53,862 nt of DNA from an uncultured Lachnospiraceae bacterium (GTDB lineage Bacteria > Bacillota > Clostridia > Lachnospirales > Lachnospiraceae), in contig CAJTOL010000022.1 of assembly GCA_910577645.1 (NCBI GenBank), positions 1-53,862 of the forward strand. The letters are read 5' to 3'. Made by a program: the position numbers and the translations under genes. Position 1 is the stretch's first letter; the number at the start of each line of letters is the position of its first letter. This document shows positions 33,641-40,649 of the stretch, one piece after another. The notes beneath the pieces are model-generated. The model did no database searches. It was not told the origin of the DNA and saw nothing but the letters and a program-made list of their open reading frames with translations.

Positions 33641-34876
33641 TCAGGCTGTCTGATCCGCCTTTTGAAATACCAAAAGGCCTATGATAAACATAACGGCCAG
33701 AACCCCTACGCCTATATTGGGGCTTCCGGTTATCTGGCTGATGACTCCTACCAGAGCGGTTCCCAAAAATGCCGCCCCTTTTCCGCAGATGTCAAAAATG
33801 CCGAAAAGCTCTCCGGATTTCTCCGGCGGAATAATTTTGGCAAAATAAGATCGGGACAAGGCCTGGATGGCTCCCTGAAACATTCCCACAAATCCGGCCA
33901 ACACCCAAAACTCCCACTGCTTATCCAGCTGAATGGCAAACAGGGCAATCCCTGTATAGGCCAGAATACAAAGCCGGATCAGCTTTGGAGCCGGATACCT
34001 TTTAGCGGCCGCCCCAAATATAAGGGCAAAGGGAAAAGCCACAATCTGAGTCATCAGAAGGGCCAGAAGAAGCCCCTGGGTGTTTAAGCCCAAAGCACTT
34101 CCGTATGCGGTGGCCATATCAATAATAGTGTATACGCCGTCAATATAGAAAAAGAAGGCAATTAAGAACAGGAATATTTTTTTATGTTCCCTTATATCTT
34201 TAAATGCCTGCCCCAGTCTCCGGATACTGGCTGTCACCACTCCCTTCTTCCTCTCTACAAAATTGATCTGGCGGTAATTTTTTAAAAGAGGCAGGGTTGC
34301 CATAAGCCACCAGCCAGCATTTAAGTAAAAGGCTATGGCCATGGCCCCGGTTATGGTTATCCCCAGGCGATCATAAAAAAGAACAAACACCAGGCTGATA
34401 ATAAAAGGAATGCAGCTTCCGATATAGCCCCAGGCATAACCGTGGGAGGATACCTGATCCATCCGATCCTTTTCTGTTACATCCGGCAGCATGGCGTCAT
34501 AAAAGATCAGGCTGGACGAATACCCCACCTTTGTCAGGACAAACAGGGCTAAAAATACGATCCAGGAAAGCGGCAGGGAAAGAGCCGCGCATCCCAGAAC
34601 CCCTGTCATCATAAATATGGTAAAGAGAGGTTTTTTATAGCCCCTGGTATCCGCCACGGCTCCCAGCACAGGGCCGATAGCGGCCACACACAGGGTGGCA
34701 ACAGAGGCCGCATAGCCCCAATAGGCCACATAATCCGCCTCTGAGATACCGGCGCTTTCCGCAAGGGAATTAAAATAGATGGGAATTATGGTGGAGGCAA
34801 GGAGCACAAAGGCGGAATTGCCTACATCATATAAAATCCAGTATTTTTCCAGTTTTGTCAGCTTCATTTTTTCCAT
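33641..34876 (-). CDS. UMF1-type MFS transporter
   Basis: Twelve-helix transporter of the UMF1/Atg22-like group. Seen: N-terminal LTKLEKYWILYDVGNSAFVLLASTIIPIYF, then ADTRGYKKPLF (MFS loop 2-3) and a C-terminal PPEKSGELFGIFDICGKGAAFLG, typical of the group. 411 aa, full length. Start at ATG 34876 after AGAGGAAAG. It is 28 bp upstream of the ABC exporter genes and could be in the same transcript. Substrate unknown. Confidence 0.88.
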   Translation of the reverse strand: MEKMKLTKLEKYWILYDVGNSAFVLLASTIIPIYFNSLAESAGISEADYVAYWGYAASVATLCVAAIGPVLGAVADTRGYKKPLFTIFMMTGVLGCAALSLPLSWIVFLALFVLTKVGYSSSLIFYDAMLPDVTEKDRMDQVSSHGYAWGYIGSCIPFIISLVFVLFYDRLGITITGAMAIAFYLNAGWWLMATLPLLKNYRQINFVERKKGVVTASIRRLGQAFKDIREHKKIFLFLIAFFFYIDGVYTIIDMATAYGSALGLNTQGLLLALLMTQIVAFPFALIFGAAAKRYPAPKLIRLCILAYTGIALFAIQLDKQWEFWVLAGFVGMFQGAIQALSRSYFAKIIPPEKSGELFGIFDICGKGAAFLGTALVGVISQITGSPNIGVGVLAVMFIIGLLVFQKADQTA

Positions 34877-35000
34877 ACTTTCCTCTTTCCTATCTCACTT
34901 CCTCATAGGCCTTGTTATTTTCTCCGGAGCATGGTATATTTTTATCAGCCCCGGGGTTCCTGTAAAAGTCCGCCGCTAGGCGCATAAAATTAAGGAGACT

Positions 35001-35834
35001 ATGCTCATGGTAATGTACCTGTTGTATCTGCAGCGGATTATTAAAAAATATATATCGGACGAGATGACCGTTTATGCTGCCCAGGCCTCATTTTTTATTA
35101 TTATGGCCGCATTTCCGTGTATAATCCTCATGTTGTCCATTATTCAGGTGATTCCAAACATAAGCCAGGGGGACTTGCTGGAGCTGCTGGGGCCAATGAT
35201 CCCCCGCCAGTTTGGCCAAATCCTTGACAGTGTTGTCAACAGCCTTTATACCAATTCCCCCGGAACCTTGCTGTCCCTGTCCGCTCTGGCGGCTCTCTGG
35301 TCCGCCTCCAAGGGCATGATGAGCATTGCCAGGGGATTGAACCGGGTCCAGGGAGAGCATTCCCACAGAGGATATATTATCACCCGGATTATCTGTTCCG
35401 GCTACACCATTGTCTTTATCCTGGTGTGTATCCTGTCCCTGGTTCTTTTGGTGTTCGGCGATACCATCAGCAGTTTTATCTTGAAGATTTTTCCTTTTTT
35501 AACTGCCATTACTCAGTATATCATAAATGTCCGTACTCTGCTATCCCTGGGAACCCTGATTTTCTGTTTTACCGGACTTTATACCTTTGTCCCTAACCGG
35601 GAGCTTTACTGGCGGGAGCAGGTGCCGGGAGCTTTGTTTTCCACTCTGTGCTGGATTGGAATTTCCTTTGCCTTTTCCATTTACTTCCGGTTCTTTAACC
35701 GGTTTTCCTACACCTACGGAAGTTTGACGGCTGTGGTTCTTTTGATGCTGTGGCTGTATTTTTGTATCTGCGCCCTGTTTTTTGGCGCTGAAATTAATTA
35801 TTTTTATGAAAAGGAAAACAGCGGGAAGCCTTAA
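35001..35834 (+). CDS. YihY/BrkB-family membrane protein
   Basis: Integral membrane protein, about six helices, family formerly annotated as ribonuclease BN. Seen: DEMTVYAAQASFFIIMAAFPCIILMLSI at the N-terminus and GSLTAVVLLMLWLYFCICALFFGAEINY at the C-terminus, the two conserved blocks. 277 aa. AAGGAG lies 3 bases before ATG 35001, so the ATG at 35007 with better spacing may be the true start. Terminator right at the stop codon. Confidence 0.88.
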   Translation: MLMVMYLLYLQRIIKKYISDEMTVYAAQASFFIIMAAFPCIILMLSIIQVIPNISQGDLLELLGPMIPRQFGQILDSVVNSLYTNSPGTLLSLSALAALWSASKGMMSIARGLNRVQGEHSHRGYIITRIICSGYTIVFILVCILSLVLLVFGDTISSFILKIFPFLTAITQYIINVRTLLSLGTLIFCFTGLYTFVPNRELYWREQVPGALFSTLCWIGISFAFSIYFRFFNRFSYTYGSLTAVVLLMLWLYFCICALFFGAEINYFYEKENSGKP

Positions 35835-35852
35835 AGCTTTCCGCTGTTTTCC
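35813..35852 (+). terminator. Terminator overlapping the yihY stop
   Basis: 17-base arms (GGAAAACAGCGGGAAGC and GCTTTCCGCTGTTTTCC, one wobble) with a 6-base loop and a T-rich end. The left arm is inside the last codons. Confidence 0.75.
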
Positions 35853-35854
35853 TT

Positions 35855-35988
35855 TTCAGGTATGTTATCACATTTTAAAATGGTCCCAAATTAATAACTG
35901 GGCGATCACTAATACAACAATACTCATTGCAAACCAGATCGCCTGTAATGGGAACTCATTTCCATCGTTTTTGGGGTGGTAATTGCAG
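35855..35988 (-). other. Short decayed open stretch with a membrane segment
   Basis: On the minus strand one frame reads NYHPKNDGNEFPLQAIW and then a hydrophobic helix ending IWDHFKM at a TGA. No start codon or ribosome site, so at best a gene tail. Lies between the yihY terminator and the recombinase remnant. Confidence 0.3.
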
Positions 35989-36256
35989 CTACTCTTTTAA
36001 TATTTGGTTGTTATATTCGAAGCCCTGAATAGGCATACAGGGTGACAATGGCATAATCTCGTTTGCTCCCGTTTTCAGGATTACAGTCTCAGTCTGGATT
36101 CCTTCGGCTATCAGGAACTCGTTTAGGCACCGCAGTGCGGATAAATGGTTATTGGCCGATTATGGGGAATAGTATTTCAGGATCCGCATATAGGTTTCCA
36201 TCATATTCTGGGACTTTCCCAACTGAGATTCATATACAAAGCAAATTTATCTGTCA
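35989..36256 (-). pseudogene. Tyrosine-recombinase-like N-terminal remnant
   Basis: Starts with a good site (AAGGAAGGAG, then ATG 36256, MTDKFALYMNLSWE) and breaks by frameshift within 20 codons. In the next frame it continues NMMETYMRILKYYSP, a stop, then SANNHLSALRCLNEFLIAEG, which resembles the core-binding (SAM-like) domain of XerC/D-type integrases. The catalytic domain is missing. One frameshift and one in-frame TAA: not functional. Probably a trace of an integrated element next to the HTH/AlbA_2 genes. Confidence 0.5.
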
Positions 36257-36437
36257 TTTTCCCACGCTCCTTCCTTTTCCTTTTTTATTACACGTTGGAG
36301 AAGCCGTTATTACAACAGCATCAGCCCCACTTTCAAAGAATATAATCTATGTATCTCCGAATTTTCATGATAATTCCTTGATATTATTCTCCAATGTGAA
36401 TATAATAGATATAGCAAAGAAACAAGGAGCGACTGTC

Positions 36438-36650
36438 ATGAAGTATATTTCAACGAGTGAAGCGGCCGAAAAATGGGGACTCTCCAGACGGCGGGTAGCA
36501 ATCCTTTGTAAAGAGAATCGAATCGAAGGCGTCCAAAGAGCCGGTCAGACATGGATTATACCGGAAACGGCAGAGAAGCCAGCGGACGCTCGAATCAAAA
36601 GCGGTAAATATATAAAATCGAAGATTAAAACGGAGGAGCAGACAGAATGA
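36438..36650 (+). CDS. Excisionase-like helix-turn-helix protein, 70 aa
   Basis: Small DNA-binding protein. Seen: MKYISTSEAAEKWGLSRRRVAILCKENRIEG, a winged-helix of the MerR/excisionase kind, then GAQRAGQTW-type segment (here VQRAGQTWIIP) and a basic tail. Start at ATG 36438 with AAGGAG upstream; the longer open frame ahead has no start signal. Its stop overlaps the next gene as ATGA, so the two proteins are made together. Probably regulates its own operon, or recognises DNA for the AlbA_2 protein. Confidence 0.8.
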   Translation: MKYISTSEAAEKWGLSRRRVAILCKENRIEGVQRAGQTWIIPETAEKPADARIKSGKYIKSKIKTEEQTE

Positions 36651-38110
36651 TTAATATTGCTTCTATCTTAGACGCAAAAGAACATATTAACATGGAAGTG
36701 AAAGCAGCTGGCAAAGGGATTCCAAACAGTATCTGGGAAACCTATTCTTCCTTTGCCAATACATTTGGCGGCACAATCATCCTCGGTATGGAAGAGGATA
36801 AAGCAACAAAGGAATTTATCCCCAAAGGCGTTCAGGATCCACAGCAAATGCTCTCAGATATCTGGAACACACTGAACAACCGGCAGAAGGTAAATGCAAA
36901 TATTCTCCTTGAGCATCATGTTTACTATACTGACTATGACGGAATGGCTTTTGTCGTAATTGAAGTTCCCCGTGCTGACCGTCGGGATAAGCCTGTTTAT
37001 GTCGGACAGGATATGTTCAAAGGGACTTTCCGCAGAAACCATGAAGGGGACTACCACTGCTCTGCTGAAGAAGTGAAGTCCATGCTCCGCGACCAGGCGG
37101 ACACTACCCAGGATGCCCTTGTCCTTGAAAACCTGCTAATAGGAGACTTGAACCAGGAATCCATCCACCGCTACCGAATTCTCTTTAACAACCTGAAACC
37201 TGACCACATTTGGGCAAAGCTGGGCGATGAGGAATTCCTCTTAAAAATCGGAGCCGCAAGGAAAAGCCAGAATGACGGCAGAATCCATCCCACCCTTGGC
37301 GGACTGATTTTTTTTGGGGACTTCATTACGATTACAGATGAACTGCCGAACTACTTCCTGGATTACAGGGAACGCCTTTTGGGCCATACCCGCTGGTCTG
37401 ACCGCGTCAGTTCCGGCGACGGCACCTGGAGCGGCAATATCTTCGACTTTTACTTTCAAGTCATCGACCGCCTGACTGCAGATGTGAAAAAACCGTTCCA
37501 GCTGGATTCCAACTTATTGCGGATCGATAATACGCCTGTCCACAGATCCCTGAGGGAGTGTCTCGCAAACGCCCTGATCCACGCTGATTTTTACGGCCGC
37601 CGCGGCATAGTGATTGACAAAGAATTCCGTAAAATCACGATTGCCAACCCCGGCACATTCCGTATCGGCATTGACGAAGCTATCGCAGGCGGTATCAGCG
37701 ACGCGCGGAACGGGCGGATTTTTAATATGTTTTCCCTGATCCATGTAGGAGAGCGTTCTGGGACAGGCATTTGCGATGTATACCATGTCTGGGAGGAAAA
37801 TGGATTTAAGAAACCTTCTTTTGTTGAAACGGTGGATCCTGACCGTGTCACTCTTACCCTCCAGATAGAAACTGATGGCAATCCTGATGGTAATGATGGC
37901 AATCCTGATGGTAATGATGGAAGCCTCACACAGAACGAAATGTTTGTACTACAGGTCATATCGAAAACCCCCAGCCTATCTGCCGCCAAAATCAGTTCCC
38001 AGGTCGGTTTCTCAAAACCATCTGTAGAGCGCGTTCTACGCTCCCTAAAAAAGAAAGGATGGATCCGCAGGGAAGGATCTACGCGGGGCAAATGGATTAT
38101 TTTAAAGTAA
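36647..38110 (+). CDS. AlbA_2 (Schlafen-like) / HATPase_c_4 regulator with C-terminal HTH
   Basis: Domain order: AlbA_2 at about 10-130 (HINMEVKAAGKGIPNSIWET, then SSFANTFGGTIILG), a GHKL-type ATPase-like domain (HATPase_c_4) around 290-400 with SLRECLANALIHADFYG, a repeat linker at 410-425 (DGNPDGN twice), and a winged helix from about 430 to the end (QVGFSKPSVERVLRSLKKKGWI). 487 aa. Start overlaps the HTH gene; ribosome site CGGAGGAG. Such proteins occur in mobile islands as regulators or defence-type genes. The actual role is unknown. Confidence 0.85.
   Translation: MINIASILDAKEHINMEVKAAGKGIPNSIWETYSSFANTFGGTIILGMEEDKATKEFIPKGVQDPQQMLSDIWNTLNNRQKVNANILLEHHVYYTDYDGMAFVVIEVPRADRRDKPVYVGQDMFKGTFRRNHEGDYHCSAEEVKSMLRDQADTTQDALVLENLLIGDLNQESIHRYRILFNNLKPDHIWAKLGDEEFLLKIGAARKSQNDGRIHPTLGGLIFFGDFITITDELPNYFLDYRERLLGHTRWSDRVSSGDGTWSGNIFDFYFQVIDRLTADVKKPFQLDSNLLRIDNTPVHRSLRECLANALIHADFYGRRGIVIDKEFRKITIANPGTFRIGIDEAIAGGISDARNGRIFNMFSLIHVGERSGTGICDVYHVWEENGFKKPSFVETVDPDRVTLTLQIETDGNPDGNDGNPDGNDGSLTQNEMFVLQVISKTPSLSAAKISSQVGFSKPSVERVLRSLKKKGWIRREGSTRGKWIILK
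37874..37920 (+). repeat. 21-bp in-frame tandem repeat
   Basis: Two exact copies of a 21-base unit plus 5 bases encode DGNPDGN twice, in the linker between ATPase and helix-turn-helix domains. Copy number could vary between strains. Confidence 0.85.
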
Positions 38111-38226
38111 GAGCGGCGATTGCGGCAAAGGCTAATGTCCTGCTCACTGATGACAAAGATTTTCTGGAATCAGGTTTGGAGAATCCAAGGATTATGACAC
38201 CGGCTGAATTTCTCAACATGGATTAA
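38092..38226 (+). pseudogene. PIN-domain C-terminal remnant
   Basis: A 44-codon frame overlapping the AlbA_2 gene end by 19 bp: VRAAIAAKANVLLTDDKDFL, then NPRIMTPAEFLNMD. This is the typical end of a PIN-domain toxin, including the late acidic pair. The front half with the other acidic residues is missing. No ribosome site. Confidence 0.65.
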
Positions 38227-38323
38227 AAACAGCTTTGTATGATAAGGCCGGAAACTGTAACAGCTTCCGGCTCTTGTACCGGCTGTCAATGACAAGAAAC
38301 ACCTGCTCTAACGCAAACAATGC

Positions 38324-39256
38324 TTATTCAGAAAATAGTCCTGTAGACAGATACCGTTCTCCTGTGTCAGGCAGCAAAACTACGATATTCTTCCCGGCAT
38401 TTTCCGGCTGTCCGGCTTTCTGTGAGGCCGCCCAGAGAGCGGCGCCCGAGCTGATTCCCACTAAAATCCCCTCTGTTCCCGCCAGTTTTCTGGCGGCTTC
38501 ATAAGCCTGTTCCTCTGTAACCCGGATTACCTGGTCATAAATATCCCGGTTTAAAATCTCTGGAATAAAATTAGCGCCAATGCCCTGAAGGCCATGTCCT
38601 CCTGCCTCCCCGCCGGAGAGCAGAGGGGATTTATCCGGTTCCACAGCCACAATCCGGACAGAAGGGTTCTGGGATTTTAAATACTCTCCCACTCCCGTAA
38701 TAGTGCCGCCGGTTCCTACCCCTGCCACAAACATATCTACCTTGCCATCCAAGGCCTTCCAAATCTCCGGCCCGGTGGTCATACGGTGGGCTTTGGGATT
38801 GGCCGGATTGACAAACTGTCCCAGAATAATGGATTCCGGAATCTCCTTTTGAAGCTCTTTTGCCTTTTCTATGGCTCCCGCCATCCCCCTGGAACCTTCC
38901 GTCAAAACAATCTCTGCCCCATAGGCGGCAAGCAGCATCCGCCTCTCGGCGCTCATAGTCTCCGGCATGGTCAAAACCGCCTTATATCCTTTCATAGCCG
39001 CAATGCTTGCAAGGCCGATCCCTGTATTGCCGGAAGTAGGCTCAATGATAGTTGCACCCGGCTTTAACAGCCCTTTTTCCTCTGCGTCCTCAATCATAAA
39101 TAAAGCCGCCCGATCCTTAGCGCTTCCCGCCGGATTAAAAGACTCTAATTTTAGAAAAAGGTTTGCACAGAGATTCTGCTTCCTCTCATAATTTACCGGT
39201 TCCAGCAATGGGGTGTTGCCGATAAGCTCCAGACCGCTTTTTTTAATATCTGCCAT
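38324..39256 (-). CDS. cysK: Cysteine synthase A
   Basis: O-acetylserine (thiol)-lyase: makes cysteine from O-acetylserine and sulfide with PLP. Seen: PLP lysine K47 in NPAGSAKDRAA, TSGNTGIGLA, PLP phosphate loop GTGGTITG, and IGISSGAA-type segment (here VGISSGAALWAA) near the end. 310 aa, full length. Good promoter at 39300-39327 and GGAGG ribosome site. Monocistronic. No serine acetyltransferase gene next to it. Confidence 0.95.
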   Translation of the reverse strand: MADIKKSGLELIGNTPLLEPVNYERKQNLCANLFLKLESFNPAGSAKDRAALFMIEDAEEKGLLKPGATIIEPTSGNTGIGLASIAAMKGYKAVLTMPETMSAERRMLLAAYGAEIVLTEGSRGMAGAIEKAKELQKEIPESIILGQFVNPANPKAHRMTTGPEIWKALDGKVDMFVAGVGTGGTITGVGEYLKSQNPSVRIVAVEPDKSPLLSGGEAGGHGLQGIGANFIPEILNRDIYDQVIRVTEEQAYEAARKLAGTEGILVGISSGAALWAASQKAGQPENAGKNIVVLLPDTGERYLSTGLFSE

Positions 39257-39299
39257 AGCGCTGCCTCCTATTTCCTAGTAATTTAATATGATTTAGTTT

Positions 39300-39327
39300 A
39301 TTGTAGCATATGGATGGGATTTGTCAA
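39300..39327 (-). promoter_or_regulatory. cysK promoter
   Basis: Minus-strand -35 TTGACA (39322-39327), 16-bp spacer, -10 TACAAT (39300-39305), about 44 bases before the ATG. Confidence 0.7.
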
Positions 39328-39411
39328 GAAGGAATGGCAGGCCTGACAGGTTATTCGCACGAAAAAATGCAACACTTTGCACGAAAACTTAACAGCATCT
39401 GAACCACCGCT

Positions 39412-39780
39412 CTAAATCAGCTTCTTTAGTTCCTCCGCCTCCTCTTCTGACAAGCCTTCTCCCCCTGTAAATGCCGCAATAAATTTTGCAAGGGAATTGT
39501 CAAAGGATCTTTCTATCAGCTTTCTTGCACACTGCTGCTGATAGTCTTCTCTTGTACAGGCAGCTGAATATAAACGGGCCCTCGGGCCTTTTTCCGCCTT
39601 TAGCAGTCCTGCATGGGTCAGATGATTCAGATAGGTATTCATCGTCTGTTTCTTCCACTCTTTTTTCTTTTGAGTATTGAAATATTCTATGGTTTCGCTA
39701 AATAGCCGCGGCTCCTTTTGTCCCCAAAAGAATTCCATAACCTCAAGTTCTGTATCTGTCAAATCGTATAGCTTCAGCAT
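39412..39780 (-). CDS. BlaI/MecI-family transcriptional repressor
   Basis: Winged-helix repressor: LTDTELEVMEFFWGQKEPR, KKQTMNTYLNHLTHAGLLKAEKGPRARLY and a C-terminal dimerisation helix region. 122 aa, usual length. Ribosome site GAGAGGAAAA. There is no BlaR1/MecR1 sensor-protease next to it, and the class D beta-lactamase in this window is 38 kb away, so its signal and targets are unclear. It is the gene after the injection-like cluster, 64 bp downstream of its last gene, and may control that. Confidence 0.85.
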   Translation of the reverse strand: MLKLYDLTDTELEVMEFFWGQKEPRLFSETIEYFNTQKKKEWKKQTMNTYLNHLTHAGLLKAEKGPRARLYSAACTREDYQQQCARKLIERSFDNSLAKFIAAFTGGEGLSEEEAEELKKLI

Positions 39781-39844
39781 TGGTATTTTCCTCTCTTTCT
39801 ATCAGATCGTGTCCTTACAGTAAACATCTGCAAGGTCTGTTTCA

Positions 39845-40621
39845 TTAGTCCACCAAAATCATGTGACGCCCTTTCCCTTTTACAAAATTTTTCTTTATCC
39901 CTCCGTTCAGCTGATCTGCAATCGTACACATGGCATGAAACATATTGGTATTGGAAACGCCTGTCTGGATTTCGCCTCCGATTCTTTGCCCCATATACGC
40001 AGACAATACCTTCATAGGAACCGCCCCCGGCTGGCTAAGGCACAACAAGGCAAAGCTGCGGTCTTCCGGAGAACTGTTATCGCTCTCCAAGATCCGCTCT
40101 GCAAAATATCTGGTAATCACCGGGGACAGCCCCGGACCTCCCAATCCTCCCCAGGACGCATAAATAGGGTTAACAGTATCATATTCGGTTTCCATATCAG
40201 ACAGGCATGTATATTGAGTCCTCAGCTTTGCCCCTTTTTTTAAATGAAACCTGCAAAGCTCAAATTCATTTTCCTCCATATTGCCATTTGTGTCAAGAAC
40301 CAGCTTCATTTCATATACCCTATAAGCCGGCGAAAAGTCCTTTGCTTCTATCTTTATCTTCAAATATTGGAGCTGGCCGACTGGCTCATATGCAACTCTT
40401 CCTCCCTCTTTCATGAGACAAATCATTTGCCCATATTTTATGATTCCCGGGCCTATAATAATCTCTCCATTCTCGGCCCTAATATCACAGCCCCGAAGGA
40501 TCCCTTGTCCATACTCCTGATATTCAATTTGAGTATGCAGGAAGGAATAGTCCCTGAGGGCCTCAAGCAGCTCTTTCTTCAATATACGGTTGTGTTCAAA
40601 CAAAGGATAGATATTCTGCAT
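39845..40621 (-). CDS. Unknown protein, last gene of the injection-like cluster
   Basis: 258 aa, not assignable. Residues about 25-70 (EYGQGILRGCDIRAENGEIIIGPGIIK-type sequence) resemble the beta-structured baseplate-attachment domains seen at the start of phage tail fibres and receptor-binding proteins, with alternating Gly and hydrophobics. After that a second beta-rich part and a Gly-rich segment (ASWGGLGGPGLSP) followed by helices. No signal peptide or membrane helix. Ribosome site GGAGGAAAC. 28 bp downstream of the actin-fold ATPase gene. A structural baseplate-type role would fit the VgrG gene in the same run, but this is a weak inference. Confidence 0.6.
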   Translation of the reverse strand: MQNIYPLFEHNRILKKELLEALRDYSFLHTQIEYQEYGQGILRGCDIRAENGEIIIGPGIIKYGQMICLMKEGGRVAYEPVGQLQYLKIKIEAKDFSPAYRVYEMKLVLDTNGNMEENEFELCRFHLKKGAKLRTQYTCLSDMETEYDTVNPIYASWGGLGGPGLSPVITRYFAERILESDNSSPEDRSFALLCLSQPGAVPMKVLSAYMGQRIGGEIQTGVSNTNMFHAMCTIADQLNGGIKKNFVKGKGRHMILVD

Positions 40622-40649
40622 CTGTTTCCTCCATTGACAGCCTGGTATT

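Noticed and set aside
36063..36437. Long N-terminal extension of the HTH protein
   Set aside because: No ribosome site or family match; it covers the recombinase remnant on the other strand. AAGGAG is at ATG 36438.
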